DNA of 64,000 bases from Sphingomonas mali NBRC 15500 (GTDB lineage Bacteria > Pseudomonadota > Alphaproteobacteria > Sphingomonadales > Sphingomonadaceae), in contig NZ_BCYX01000001.1 of assembly GCF_001598415.1 (NCBI RefSeq), positions 186,001-250,000 of the forward strand, written 5' to 3'. Both the position numbers and the translations under genes were made by a program. Position 1 is the stretch's first letter; each line of letters opens with the position of its first letter. The notes below the pieces were generated by a model. That model had not been told where the DNA came from, ran no database searches, and saw nothing but the letters and a program-made list of their open reading frames with translations. Positions 25,752 through 35,495 of the stretch are shown here, piece by piece.

Positions 25752-26867
25752 TCAGATGTACGTGCGCAGGAATTCGCCCAGCGCAATCACCGCCAGGCTT
25801 TGACCATAAGGCATCGAGGTGAGCGCGATGTCCTTGTAGAATTGCTGCGTGTCTCCCATCGCGGTGCCGAAAGAGACCTGCTTGAGTTCGCCCGCCGCAT
25901 CGATATTGGCGAGCACGCCCTTCACCGCCTTGATCCCGACCGTCTCGTAATGGCGTGGCAGATAGCCCTTACGCACCCCCTTCAGGATGCCGTAAGCGAA
26001 GCCCGCGGTGGCCGATGCCTCCAGATAGCTGGTCGGGTCGACGATCAGCGTGTGCCACAGGCCGGTATCGGCATCCTGCGTCTCGGCCAATTTCTTGACC
26101 TGTGCCGCCAACGTGTCAGTCAGGAAGATGCGAAAGGCGTCGCCGGGCGGCAAATCGAGGATTTCGATGATCTCGGGAATCGCGATCGTCACCCAGCAAT
26201 TGCCGCGCGCCCACAGCGCCTCCGCGAAATTGTGGCGGCCATTGAAATTCCAGCCGTGGAACCACAGCCCGGTCGTCTTGTCGTAGAGATATTTGATGTG
26301 GACGAGGAACTGGCGCTTGGCCTCCTCGATATAGCGCGGCCGGTCGAGCAACAGGCCGATCTTGGCCAAGGGCAGGACCGACATCATCAAGGTGTCGTCC
26401 CACAATTCGCCCGGATTCTCGTCATTGTAAACGAGGTGCTGGAACGCGCCCTCCTCGGTCTTCGGCAGTCCGTCGGGCGCCATCAGCCATTCCGCCCAGG
26501 TGTCGAGATACGAGACGTAGCGCGGATCAGCTTCGTATTCGTAGAGATAGGCCAGCGTCAGGAACGGGGCCATGGTGTTGATGTTCTTGGTCGGCGTGCC
26601 CTCGGCGAAGCGATCGTCGAACCACTGTTTGATGACCGCCAGCGCCTTCTTGTCGCCAGTCTGCTCGAACAGGCGCCACAGGCCGAACAGGCCGACGCCA
26701 TGGGTCCATTCCCAACCGGCCCAGCCCTTGGTGTCGATGACCCGCCCATCCTCAAGGCGGAGCAAAAACTCGCCCGTCTCGTCCTTGATGTTGAGCAAAT
26801 TGTCGATCAGCTTATCGATCGCTGAGATAACGTCGCCATGCGGGACGTCATGGGTAACGGCGGCCAA
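25752..26867 (-). CDS. Unsaturated rhamnogalacturonyl hydrolase, GH105
   Basis: A 371-residue (alpha/alpha)6-barrel enzyme that removes the 4,5-unsaturated galacturonyl residue from the non-reducing end of oligosaccharides left by rhamnogalacturonan lyases. Characteristic parts are GWAGWEWTHGVGLFGLWRLF near the N terminus, the acidic pair DD (157-158) in ELWDDTLMMSV, holding the catalytic acid of the YteR/YesR type, and GWNFNGRHNFAEALWARGNCW. No signal peptide is present, so it is cytoplasmic. The start is TTG at 26867 with CAGGAG seven bases upstream. It lies directly between the GH35 and symporter genes. Confidence 0.92.
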   Translation of the reverse strand: MAAVTHDVPHGDVISAIDKLIDNLLNIKDETGEFLLRLEDGRVIDTKGWAGWEWTHGVGLFGLWRLFEQTGDKKALAVIKQWFDDRFAEGTPTKNINTMAPFLTLAYLYEYEADPRYVSYLDTWAEWLMAPDGLPKTEEGAFQHLVYNDENPGELWDDTLMMSVLPLAKIGLLLDRPRYIEEAKRQFLVHIKYLYDKTTGLWFHGWNFNGRHNFAEALWARGNCWVTIAIPEIIEILDLPPGDAFRIFLTDTLAAQVKKLAETQDADTGLWHTLIVDPTSYLEASATAGFAYGILKGVRKGYLPRHYETVGIKAVKGVLANIDAAGELKQVSFGTAMGDTQQFYKDIALTSMPYGQSLAVIALGEFLRTYI

Positions 26868-26968
26868 TCAATTTCTCCTGTTGATGAGGCGCGCGGCCGG
26901 CAGAGCCTGGCCGCGCGCCTTGATACGATGGCAGCCGAACAACCGGCGCCGTATGACGATGTCGCCGA

Positions 26969-29900
26969 TCATCGCGCGGCGACCGGATTGAGCTCGGCGG
27001 GACGAGCGGGCGCGGGCACCATGCGCACCGGCACTCCACCGGCGACATTGCGCAGCGTCACCAGCTTGACCGCCTCCAGCGCATTTTCCGGCGCGCCGTC
27101 CGAGGTGACCGCCAGCGCGACCGTGTTGCTGCCGCGGTGATTCAGGATGCCCTCGGGGATCGGGAATACGCGCTGTGGCCCGACATGGGCGATGAATTGG
27201 CCCATGTTCCAGCCATTGACGAAGAGCAGCACGCGATAGCGTCCCGGCGATCTCGGCAGGGCGGTATCGCCGAACGCGAGCGCGATCGTGGCGTCCTGCC
27301 CTTTCGGCACCGCGAGATCGAAGCGCGTACGATACCAAATCGTGCCGGCCGCCGGCGCCGCTGCGGGAATTGTCGCGGCCGCCCATGTCGCGTCGTCGAA
27401 GCCGGGAAGATGCCAGCCCATCCGCTCGCCATATTGGCCGCCATTGTTGGCGGGTCCGCGCGCCGGATCGGGCAGCATTTCGCCGCCAGCCTTGCCCTGG
27501 ATCTTCCAGGCCACCGGGACCGCGAAGCTGCGCCCGGCCGGTGACTCGATCGAGACCGAGACGAGCCCGCGTGCCTCTTTGTGAAAGTCGTCCGCGCCAA
27601 GGTCCCAATTATGGCCGTTGTTGCGCACCATGACCGCCAGCACGTGCTCGCCGGGTGCTCGCGCGGCCTCCGGCAAGGCAAAGCGCGCCAGTCCGGTGGT
27701 GATCGGTCGCGGCAGGCCGCTCGCCAATTCGTCCTGGCCGACCAACTCGCCGTCGAGGAACAGCTGCAACATCCCCGCGCCGCCCGCGCCGTAGAACAAC
27801 GCAATCTGCTGTGCTTCCGGGGATCCAGTGAAACGGCCGCGATACCAGACATCGCCGTCGTGGAAGCCATAGGGATCCATGACCAAAGTCGGCTGAGCAT
27901 CCGGCTTGGCGGTGATCGTCGCCGACTCGCGATTGTCGATCTTTTGCCACTTACTGTCGTCGAACGCGGGTTCGGCTTCGGGCGACCCTGCCGCCATCCG
28001 CCAGGCGGTCAGTGCGGGAAGCGCGAAATCGGCAGGCCCACCCAGCGGCCGTATTGTGAGGCGGTCGCCGATCGCACCCGGGTTCAGCGCGACGGCAGCG
28101 CCATTCCAGCGCACCTGTGTGATTGCCGCCGGCGCCCAAAGCTCGAGCGCCGTCTCGGCCTTGGTATCGCCGGTCAGCATCAGCGTGTCGCGACTTGCAT
28201 CGGCCCGTCGTACGAGCGCGGGGCCGCGCATCAGGACCGCGCCGGCGGCCGTATCGCGCTGCCAGTAGTGCACGCCCTCGGCTTCGTCGGTCAGCAACAG
28301 CGTGAGCGGCGGACGCCCACCGCCAGTCACACGAACCACTACTCGGCCGTCATGCGCGTAGTTCAGCCGGAGGTCGCCCTTTGCAGCGTCAAACGCGCTC
28401 GCTGCCTGCCCTTCCAGCACCTCGACCTTAGGCGCGGAGGCGTAGCGCAGGACGGTCTCCCCGTCCTCGCCATGCCGCCCATAGAGCAGCATCAAATCCC
28501 CGCCGTCGATCGTCACCGACGACTGCAGTTCGGACGTCGAATAGACCAGTCGATGCCCGCCCAGATCGACTCCTGCGAGCAGCCATTTCGCGTCGAACCC
28601 GTGCAGCCGTATCGGCGCGGCCTGCGGGAACGTGTAATGCCCGTCGGGCAGGTCGGCGGTGATCGTGAAGCGGTCGTCGGTCTGGCCGTTCGAGGGCCGG
28701 TGCGTGACCAGCAGGAAGCGCGCGTCGCTCTCCGGGCTCTTGTCGTGATAGACCTGGATAACGGGAGAGGATGCGGTCGCGCGCCCAGCCGGAACCATGC
28801 CCGCGAGATCCGGGACATTGGCGATCAGGCCGCCCAGCTGTTTCAGTTCCTCGGCCTTCTCGCGCAGTTCGCGCGCTTCGGAAATCGCCGCTCCGTAGTC
28901 GTAGCTCGAAAACACCACCGGCGCCGGCAACCAGCCCCAGCTCGTCCCGCCATAGCCCATGTAGAAGCTCTGGATGTCGATGCCGTTCGCCAGGTTGGTG
29001 CCATAGAAGACACGCTGGAACCGCTTGCCGCGCTGGATCGCGTTGCACTCATATCCGCCGTTCGATCCCCAATAATCGAACCAGCCTCCGCCGAATTCGG
29101 CGAGGAATGCGGGTGTGTCGGGCGAAGCCGAGGCGCCACCCTTCGCACCACCGGGACCGTAAAAACCCCAATCGGGCGCAGCCGATCCGCGCGTGACCTT
29201 TCCGGTTACGGTACAGGTACCACCGGGATAGCCATCGAACGCGTACAGGTCGTTCGGCCCCTTCACCACCTTGTCGACGGACGAGCTCTCGGGCACCCAA
29301 TAGCCGTTGCGCCCCTGGTCGTTATGGAACAGCGGGATGGTGACGCCGTCGGCGCGCACCTTGGCATAGAGATGGTCCATGTAGCGCCGTTGCGCGGACG
29401 TGGTCAGCGGCAGCTCGTTCTCGATCTGATAGAGGATGATCGTCCCGCGATGTCCCTTGCCATCGCCGTTGATCTGATGCCGCGCGACGATCGCGTCGAT
29501 CCTGCTCATCCACTCGTCGACCGCCGCCAGATAGGCGGGGTCGTCGGTCCGCGCGCGGGCCTTCTGATTGACCAGCCAGCCGGGAAAGCCGCCGCGCGAC
29601 AATTCGGCATTCACGTACGGCCCGGGGCGAGCGATGACGTAGAGCCCCTCCTCCTCCGCCATGGTCAGCACACGCTCGATGTCGCGGATGCCGGTGAAGT
29701 CGTATTCGCCCTGTTTCGCCGTGTGGTAGCCCCAGTCGAAATACAGCGCGACGGTGTTGAACCCGCTCGCCTTCATCTTCTGCAGGATGTCGCGCCACAG
29801 GTCCGGACTGGGCAGGCGGAACGGATGGAACTCGCTCGACCAGATGACCTTGCGTTTGCCGTCGATCATCAGCGACCGCGCATCATAGGATACGCGACCG

Positions 29901-30022
29901 AACGTCTTCGCCGGCGCGGCCAGGTTCTCGGTCGGGCGTGCTGTCTGTGCCGGGGCGGCCGTCGCCAGAAGGAGACCGGCCAGCGTGCCCAGACCGATCG
30001 ATAGCCGAGCGACCCTAAGCAT
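26969..30022 (-). CDS. Exported beta-galactosidase, GH35
   Basis: A 1017-residue multidomain enzyme that cleaves beta-linked galactose, here probably from galactan or arabinogalactan side chains of RG-I. A signal peptide (about 1-26, ending AAPAQ) is followed by the GH35 barrel: WSSEFHPFRLP, GFNTVALYFDWGYH, RPGPYVNAELSRGGFPGWL, acid/base Glu203 in YQIENEL and nucleophile Glu309 in LAEFGGGWFDYWG. Beta-sandwich modules follow, including jelly-roll segments with VNGWNMGQFIAHVGPQ near the end. The ATG at 30022 overlaps the 3' end of the mutarotase gene by eight bases, implying coupled translation. Confidence 0.92.
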   Translation of the reverse strand: MLRVARLSIGLGTLAGLLLATAAPAQTARPTENLAAPAKTFGRVSYDARSLMIDGKRKVIWSSEFHPFRLPSPDLWRDILQKMKASGFNTVALYFDWGYHTAKQGEYDFTGIRDIERVLTMAEEEGLYVIARPGPYVNAELSRGGFPGWLVNQKARARTDDPAYLAAVDEWMSRIDAIVARHQINGDGKGHRGTIILYQIENELPLTTSAQRRYMDHLYAKVRADGVTIPLFHNDQGRNGYWVPESSSVDKVVKGPNDLYAFDGYPGGTCTVTGKVTRGSAAPDWGFYGPGGAKGGASASPDTPAFLAEFGGGWFDYWGSNGGYECNAIQRGKRFQRVFYGTNLANGIDIQSFYMGYGGTSWGWLPAPVVFSSYDYGAAISEARELREKAEELKQLGGLIANVPDLAGMVPAGRATASSPVIQVYHDKSPESDARFLLVTHRPSNGQTDDRFTITADLPDGHYTFPQAAPIRLHGFDAKWLLAGVDLGGHRLVYSTSELQSSVTIDGGDLMLLYGRHGEDGETVLRYASAPKVEVLEGQAASAFDAAKGDLRLNYAHDGRVVVRVTGGGRPPLTLLLTDEAEGVHYWQRDTAAGAVLMRGPALVRRADASRDTLMLTGDTKAETALELWAPAAITQVRWNGAAVALNPGAIGDRLTIRPLGGPADFALPALTAWRMAAGSPEAEPAFDDSKWQKIDNRESATITAKPDAQPTLVMDPYGFHDGDVWYRGRFTGSPEAQQIALFYGAGGAGMLQLFLDGELVGQDELASGLPRPITTGLARFALPEAARAPGEHVLAVMVRNNGHNWDLGADDFHKEARGLVSVSIESPAGRSFAVPVAWKIQGKAGGEMLPDPARGPANNGGQYGERMGWHLPGFDDATWAAATIPAAAPAAGTIWYRTRFDLAVPKGQDATIALAFGDTALPRSPGRYRVLLFVNGWNMGQFIAHVGPQRVFPIPEGILNHRGSNTVALAVTSDGAPENALEAVKLVTLRNVAGGVPVRMVPAPARPAELNPVAAR

Positions 30023-30329
30023 GATGGAAGATCAGCGGAAGCGGCCATTCCTTCGGCCGGTTATCGGCTTCCACTTCCATGAGCGGCGCCATGTAATTCC
30101 ACCACTTCTTCATGAGTGGGTGATCGGGCAGCGCGTCGCGATCATTGTCTTTGCGGAGTTTAAGCACGGCGAACAGCGCAAGCGTACCCTCATCGAGGAA
30201 GATCGAATAATCGTAGATTCCGGCCGCGCTCAGCAGCGCCGACAGCTCAGGCCATATCTCGTCATGGCGACGACGATATTCGTCGATGACACCGGGCTTC
30301 AGCTGCATCTTGAACGCCCAGATCGACAC
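30015..30329 (-). CDS. rhaM: L-rhamnose mutarotase
   Basis: A 104-residue ferredoxin-like protein that interconverts the anomers of L-rhamnose, feeding rhamnose released from RG-I into catabolism. The family pattern is clear: FKMQLKPGVIDEYRRRHDEIWPEL with the active-site His22, the YSIFLDEGTLALFA strand and the C-terminal WWNYMAPLMEVE. The start is GTG at 30329 with AAGGAGG about five bases upstream. Its end overlaps the GH35 start. Other rhamnose-catabolism genes (isomerase, kinase, aldolase or dehydrogenases) are not in the window. Confidence 0.93.
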   Translation of the reverse strand: MSIWAFKMQLKPGVIDEYRRRHDEIWPELSALLSAAGIYDYSIFLDEGTLALFAVLKLRKDNDRDALPDHPLMKKWWNYMAPLMEVEADNRPKEWPLPLIFHHA

Positions 30330-30398
30330 AGCCCCTCCTTAAAAACCCATTATGTGGTATGTATGTTCAAAATCTGGTATCTGAGATCGCCTCGCGGG

Positions 30399-31922
30399 TC
30401 AATCTCGACCGCGCCAAAACGGCGTCCTGGAAATGGCCGTATCGGGGGCATCGTCGAGCAGGATCGGTGGTCGTGCATCAGGTGCGGACACAGCGAGTTG
30501 GAGCCCGTCGATCTTCAGCCCACGCGCATGCCGCACCCATAGGCCCCAGGCGGGCAACGGGCCGAACATGCTTGGTTCGGGATACGCGCTGGCATGCTCC
30601 TCGGGATGGCGCGCGGCGTCGGCGTCGATGCCTCCGCCGTTATAGGTCAGCCTGATATTTTCGAGCCTCACGGTCTCGATCGGATGGCCGGCGAGCCCGG
30701 CAATCGCCGCGGGATATCGGTGGTCGATACCGGCTGCGTCCACGTCGCTGATCGTGACGTCCCGGATTGCGCCGATTCCGGTTCCGGGCGGCCCGCGCCG
30801 GCGATCGCCCAGCCGCAGGAAGATCGGCGCGGTGGTGATGTCGCGCATCGTCAGACGGCGCGCGACGACATGTTCCATCACCCCACCATCGACCGTCTCC
30901 AACGCGAGACCGCGGCAATGGGTGAAGCTGCAATCCTCGATCAGAATATCGCGATAGCCGCCGTTGCTCTCGGTCCCCAATTTGATGCGGCCGGTCACGC
31001 GATCACGGTCGGGCGCCAGTTCCTGTGTCATCCGGCAAGTCCCGTCGAGCATCGTGCCCAGGTCGTACCCCGACACCGCACAATGCCGCACCGTCACGCG
31101 TTCGGCGCGGATCGCGCGACCCAGCGCGTAGCTCGCCTTGATCACAATCGCGTCGTCATTGGGCGTGTTGACGCGGCAATGTTCGACCAGCGCATCCTGT
31201 ACGCAGTCGAGGTCGATGCCATCGCGCTCGGTGTCGATCGTCAGATCTTGGATGGCCAGATCGCGCGTCCCCGTGGCCAGGATCGCGAAGTGCCCGCATT
31301 TCAGCATAGAAAAGCCGGCCAGACGGATGTTGCGACCGTTGCACAGAGCGATCGCCTTGTTGCTCTTCCCGCGCATCGCCACCGCATCGGACTCCAACGC
31401 ACGGATCTGCGCACCGCTCAGGCCTTGCATCGATAACGGGCGCTCGCCGGTCTGCGCCTTCCACGCCGCTCCGGGCCCGTTGCGGGTCAGCCCCAGCCCG
31501 TGGATCAAGCCCGGCCCGGTGATCGCGACATTCTCGACATCCTTTCCCCAGATCAGGCTGTTGCGCCAATGGCTGTGCCCAAAGTCCTGATAGAGCTGGT
31601 CGCCGTCCTCGGGCAGGTCATACTGGCCGCTGTGCCGCGCCGGATCCGCAGCCTCGATCACCGCGCCCTTGGCCAGTTGTATGGTGACGTTGCTCTTCAG
31701 CTCGATCGAAAAGCAGAGATAACGCCCGGCGGGGACCAGCACTGTACCACCGACGCGCGCGGCTGCGGTAATCGCCGCGTTGAACGCGCCGCTGTCGATG
31801 CCCCGCCCGTCGCCTTTCGCGCCGAACGCCCTCACATCGAAGACATGCGCGGCATGCGCGGGGAAAGGGAGCAGCGCGCCAACAACCAGGCCAAGGCTCA
31901 CATCGCGACGGGTCAATTCCAT
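30399..31922 (-). CDS. Tat-exported GH28 pectin hydrolase (polygalacturonase-like)
   Basis: A 507-residue right-handed beta-helix enzyme with a twin-arginine leader (LTRRDVSLGLVVGALL, cleavage near AHAA, about residue 25). The N-terminal block VFDVRAFGAKGDG is the usual start of GH28/pectate-helix proteins. Catalytic Asp candidates are in RDGIDLD (233-239) and NDDAIVIKA (255-263), and RIKLGTES matches the substrate-binding RIK motif. The GHG motif of polygalacturonases is not obvious (GYDLGTMLDGT lies in its place), so it may act on rhamnogalacturonan rather than homogalacturonan. It lies 73 bases downstream of the TonB receptor gene. Confidence 0.87.
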   Translation of the reverse strand: MELTRRDVSLGLVVGALLPFPAHAAHVFDVRAFGAKGDGRGIDSGAFNAAITAAARVGGTVLVPAGRYLCFSIELKSNVTIQLAKGAVIEAADPARHSGQYDLPEDGDQLYQDFGHSHWRNSLIWGKDVENVAITGPGLIHGLGLTRNGPGAAWKAQTGERPLSMQGLSGAQIRALESDAVAMRGKSNKAIALCNGRNIRLAGFSMLKCGHFAILATGTRDLAIQDLTIDTERDGIDLDCVQDALVEHCRVNTPNDDAIVIKASYALGRAIRAERVTVRHCAVSGYDLGTMLDGTCRMTQELAPDRDRVTGRIKLGTESNGGYRDILIEDCSFTHCRGLALETVDGGVMEHVVARRLTMRDITTAPIFLRLGDRRRGPPGTGIGAIRDVTISDVDAAGIDHRYPAAIAGLAGHPIETVRLENIRLTYNGGGIDADAARHPEEHASAYPEPSMFGPLPAWGLWVRHARGLKIDGLQLAVSAPDARPPILLDDAPDTAISRTPFWRGRD

Positions 31923-31995
31923 GTCGTCGTCATTAAGAAAGCGGCCGGCTGCCCATTTGGCAGCCGGCCAGGAGGGGAGTGGCGGCCGCCTCGCG

Positions 31996-34900
31996 TCAGA
32001 ACTTGGCCTGCACGCCGACGAAGAAACGCTGGCCCGGATAATAGACTTCCGAAGTCCCGATGCCCTTCACGTAGGACTTGGAATATTCCTTGTTGATGTT
32101 CTGCATCTCGGCGAACACGCTGAAATGCCATTTGGGGAAGCGAAGGGTGATTTTACCGTCCAGATAACCCTCGGCCTTGCGATAGATCGGGAGGTTGCCG
32201 TTGTTCGAATCGGCGATGGTCACCAGCCAATCCGACCGGTAATTGTAGTTCATCCGGACGTTCAGGAAGCCCTTGTCGTAGAAGACGCTGGCATTCCAGG
32301 TCCAGGTCGACAGGCCAGGATATTCCTTGAGCGGAGCGCCGGTTGCCGAATTGGTCAGGTTGGTGCGGATCGCCCGTGCATAGGTCAGGTTTCCCGACAC
32401 ACCAAAGCCGTCAAACGGCTTCGGCAGGAAGCTGAACACCGTTTGCGCGCTCGCCTCGATTCCGTCGAGTAATGCGCCGAACCCGTTGACTGGCTGACGC
32501 ACGGTATAGGTGATGCCGTCGTGGAACAGGTCCACCCCGCTCCGCGTCACGTTGGGGACGACGAAGCTCGATTCGTATTTCTTGTAATAGCCCAGGCTGA
32601 CCAGCGTATCCTTGTTCGGATACCAGGCGAGATTAAGTTCCCACTGGTCCGCACGATACGGCTTCAGGTCGGGATTGCCCGCCGTGCAGACATCGTCGGC
32701 GGAGGCGACCGTGGCATCATCGAGGCAATTGATGTTCGGCACCAGATCGGTCGGCTTGGGACGGGCCAGGTTCTTTGCCCAATTGGCGCGCAGCACCAGA
32801 TTGGGCGTGAATTCCAGCGCAGCATTGAACGCCGGCAGCACATCGGCATAACTGTTCTTCAGCGTCGCCTGTTGCGCGGCCAGCACCACCGTCTCGGTGC
32901 CGCCGGTCGAATTGAAGCGAGTCACGCGGCTGATATTGGTACCGATGCCGCTGTCCTTGGTGAAGGTATAGCGTACGCCGGCATTGCCGGTCAGGCGCAT
33001 CCCGAACACGTGTGTGGCGAAATCGCCCTTCAGATAACCGGCGGCCACCGTCTCGCTGATCTGGTATGCCGGGATTTGCGGCAGGCCATTGGCCTTCAGC
33101 ACGAGATCCTGATCGAAGCCCGACAGATCATAATATTTGCTGAGGATGTCCGAGTTGAAATTGGCGTAGGAGATGCGACCCGGGATCGAGTCCGGGGCGC
33201 CCTGCAGGCCGGTGAACAACGGCGCGCCGCCGCTCATCGTGCCGAGCGCGTCGATCAGGCCGGCATATTCCGCGCGCGTGATGTAGTAAGTGGTACCGTT
33301 CACGCGCTGCGGCACGGTGGCCGCGTCGACGACGTTGGTCGTATAGGAGACGTTGGCGCTGCTCTGGTAGACGAGCGGCGTAGTCCCCGGCGCCGAGATC
33401 AGCCGCGACCCGCCTCCGGTATAGGAAATGTAATCCTGCCAGCGGACCTGGCCGCCGAATTCGATCATCTTCAGCGGGCCGAAATCCACCTGCCAATCGG
33501 CGTCGAGCTTCAACTGCTTCTCGGTATTGCTCGACTGGGCGGGGCGATATTGCAGGACCGGCCCCGCCTGCCCCACATTCCCGGCGCGGTTATAATCGAC
33601 ATAGATATTGGGATCGGCCGGATCGACGCTGCTGGGGTAGGTCAGCACCGGGATGCCCAGGTCGTTGCGCGTATCCACCGATGCACCAGCGATGCCGGTG
33701 CTCAGCGAGATGAGGTTCGTCTCGCCGGTCGTGGTCGCCTTTGCGTACGAACCCATGCCCTTGATCTTGAGCCGGTCGAAATCCCAGTCGAAGCCGGAGG
33801 TGAAATACTGCGACTTCTGGTTGTATTGGAAATCGCGGCGCTGGACGCCCAGGATGTTGCTCGATCCGCTGTAATTAGGTGCTGCGGCGGTGCCGATATT
33901 CACCGAATTCAAGGCGGTCGTATAGCTGGTGACTACGTGATTGCCGTCGACCGTCGAGGTGCCGAGTTTGACCTGCGGCGTCGAGCTCGTGCCCAATGAC
34001 GGGTCGAGCTGGAAGCGTTGGTAGCGGCCGATGTCGAGCGAATAGTTGGTGTCCATCAACCGCTGGTCGCGGTTGTTGATCTGCGCCTCGGCATACCAGC
34101 GAAGATTGTGCGCGACCTCATATTGAACAGTGAAGTCGCCCGACAGGCGCTTGTCGCGCCGCACCAGGTTGCGATAGCGCGGTACCGTCGCCACCCAATC
34201 GAAGAATTGCGTCTCGCACGCCGCGCGGCGCGTCGCGAAACTGGCTTTCGCCGTGGCGCCGACGTTCGCGCAGCTCGCATAGGTGTTGAAGTTCGAATAG
34301 TTCGCGTCGGCGACGGTCTTCTGATCGGAATGGTCGAAATCTGCCAAGCGCTTGTAATTGGTATTGCTGGCGTAATCCTGGCGTGTCGTGACGTCGTCAT
34401 AGGTGACGTTGAGCAGTACGCCGAGCCCGTCGATGAACAGATGGGGCGTTCCGATCACGAGTGTCCCGCGCGGCCGCCAATCCTGGCTGGTGTCGAGATG
34501 CTGCGCGGAAAGCACGACGCTGGCGAGCGGCTTGGTCAAGTCCAATGGCTTGCGCAGCTCGATCGACACGGTCCCGCCGATCCCGCCCTCGGTCAGGTCG
34601 ACGGTATAGCCTTTATAGACGTCGATCGACTTGACCAGCTCGGTCGCCAGCTCGCGAAAGTCGCCGCCACGCGTGCCGAGCGCCGACACCTGGCTCATGC
34701 CGTTGACTTCGACGCGGTTGAGATCCGGCTCGACGCCGCGGATCGACACCTGGACCCCCTCTCCGAAATCGCGGCTGAGCTGCACGCCAGTCACCCGGGC
34801 CAGGGAGTCACCGACATTCTTGTCGGGGAAGCTGGCAATGTCATCGGCGACGATCGAATCGACCACCGTTCCGGCATTGCGCTTGCGCGCGATCGCCGAT

Positions 34901-35181
34901 CGCAGAGACGCGCGCGTACCGACGACGAGAATCTCGCCCTTGGTGCTGTCGGACGACGTGCCGGCCTGATCTTCGGTCTGCGGCGCCTTGGCAGTCTGCG
35001 GCGCCTGCGACTGGGCCGCTGTTCCGGGGGCGGGCGAAGGCGCGGACGCGGGATCCGATTGCGGCGGGGTGGCAGGTGCGGTCTGGGCCAGCGCGGGCGC
35101 GGCGGTGGCGCAACCCAGCGTCATGGCGAGAACGGAAACAGTGGTTAGGCGGCGCCCCTTCCGCCGGCGATCTGCAGTCAT
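31996..35181 (-). CDS. TonB-dependent receptor for pectin-derived oligosaccharides
   Basis: A 1061-residue outer-membrane receptor of the large carbohydrate type. A signal peptide (ending APALAQ) is followed by a Pro/Gln/Ala linker, a TonB-box-like GEILVVGTRASLRSAI segment, and a plug with DSIVADDIASFPDKNVGDSLARVTGVQLSRD, a sequence style shared by carbohydrate-utilization receptors of Caulobacter, Xanthomonas and Sphingomonas. The barrel ends VGVQAKF with the terminal aromatic residue. GGAGAGAG precedes the ATG at 35181. It heads a leftward run (GH28, mutarotase, GH35, GH105, symporter, regulator, GH51), so RG-I fragments are the likely cargo. Confidence 0.92.
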   Translation of the reverse strand: MTADRRRKGRRLTTVSVLAMTLGCATAAPALAQTAPATPPQSDPASAPSPAPGTAAQSQAPQTAKAPQTEDQAGTSSDSTKGEILVVGTRASLRSAIARKRNAGTVVDSIVADDIASFPDKNVGDSLARVTGVQLSRDFGEGVQVSIRGVEPDLNRVEVNGMSQVSALGTRGGDFRELATELVKSIDVYKGYTVDLTEGGIGGTVSIELRKPLDLTKPLASVVLSAQHLDTSQDWRPRGTLVIGTPHLFIDGLGVLLNVTYDDVTTRQDYASNTNYKRLADFDHSDQKTVADANYSNFNTYASCANVGATAKASFATRRAACETQFFDWVATVPRYRNLVRRDKRLSGDFTVQYEVAHNLRWYAEAQINNRDQRLMDTNYSLDIGRYQRFQLDPSLGTSSTPQVKLGTSTVDGNHVVTSYTTALNSVNIGTAAAPNYSGSSNILGVQRRDFQYNQKSQYFTSGFDWDFDRLKIKGMGSYAKATTTGETNLISLSTGIAGASVDTRNDLGIPVLTYPSSVDPADPNIYVDYNRAGNVGQAGPVLQYRPAQSSNTEKQLKLDADWQVDFGPLKMIEFGGQVRWQDYISYTGGGSRLISAPGTTPLVYQSSANVSYTTNVVDAATVPQRVNGTTYYITRAEYAGLIDALGTMSGGAPLFTGLQGAPDSIPGRISYANFNSDILSKYYDLSGFDQDLVLKANGLPQIPAYQISETVAAGYLKGDFATHVFGMRLTGNAGVRYTFTKDSGIGTNISRVTRFNSTGGTETVVLAAQQATLKNSYADVLPAFNAALEFTPNLVLRANWAKNLARPKPTDLVPNINCLDDATVASADDVCTAGNPDLKPYRADQWELNLAWYPNKDTLVSLGYYKKYESSFVVPNVTRSGVDLFHDGITYTVRQPVNGFGALLDGIEASAQTVFSFLPKPFDGFGVSGNLTYARAIRTNLTNSATGAPLKEYPGLSTWTWNASVFYDKGFLNVRMNYNYRSDWLVTIADSNNGNLPIYRKAEGYLDGKITLRFPKWHFSVFAEMQNINKEYSKSYVKGIGTSEVYYPGQRFFVGVQAKF

Positions 35182-35495
35182 CGATCTCTCTCCTGTATTC
35201 GCGCTTCCGCATTGCCCCGGCGCCCTCCTGGCCGGTGCGAATTTGCGCGTTTCTGATTATCCGGCGTCGAAAGCGGTGCGAGCGGCAACGGGCGAACGGC
35301 CACGCGCCACAGTGATTCCTGCCGGAAAAAATCGCACCTTCATGGTCATCCCTCTCGTGACGCGGCTTTTACCGTCGCCCAGCAGCTTCCGCTCTGAATG
35401 CCCACATTGTGAGCAGTCGTTTCACTCTATGTTGCCAAAACGTGGAATGCAATCCTATTAAGTAGGATAATATCACGCTCGTGGGAGAGGACGTC
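35182..35495. promoter_or_regulatory. Divergent promoter region of TonB receptor and PL11 lyase
   Basis: About 310 bases between two divergent starts. An inverted repeat ATCCTA-TTAAG-TAGGAT lies at 35452-35468. A TTGCCA (35432-35437) with TATTAA (35456-35461, 18-base spacer) could form a promoter for the lyase, with the repeat covering the -10 element. That arrangement would suit a repressor, plausibly the FadR-type or IclR-type regulator of this locus. No terminator lies in the region. Confidence 0.45.

Noticed and set aside
27581..30004. Forward frame of 807 codons open across the GH35 gene
   Set aside because: It is exactly antisense to a gene with all GH35 catalytic motifs. Its predicted protein is Arg/Gly/Gln-rich without any family pattern, as expected from high-GC codon use.
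30353..30387. Two GGTAT words upstream of the rhamnose mutarotase as FadR-type operators
   Set aside because: They form no ACCA-matched palindrome and are simply two similar pentamers; too weak to call.
32521..33999. Forward frame of 492 codons within the TonB receptor region
   Set aside because: Antisense to a clear TonB receptor barrel; no ribosome site or recognisable domain.
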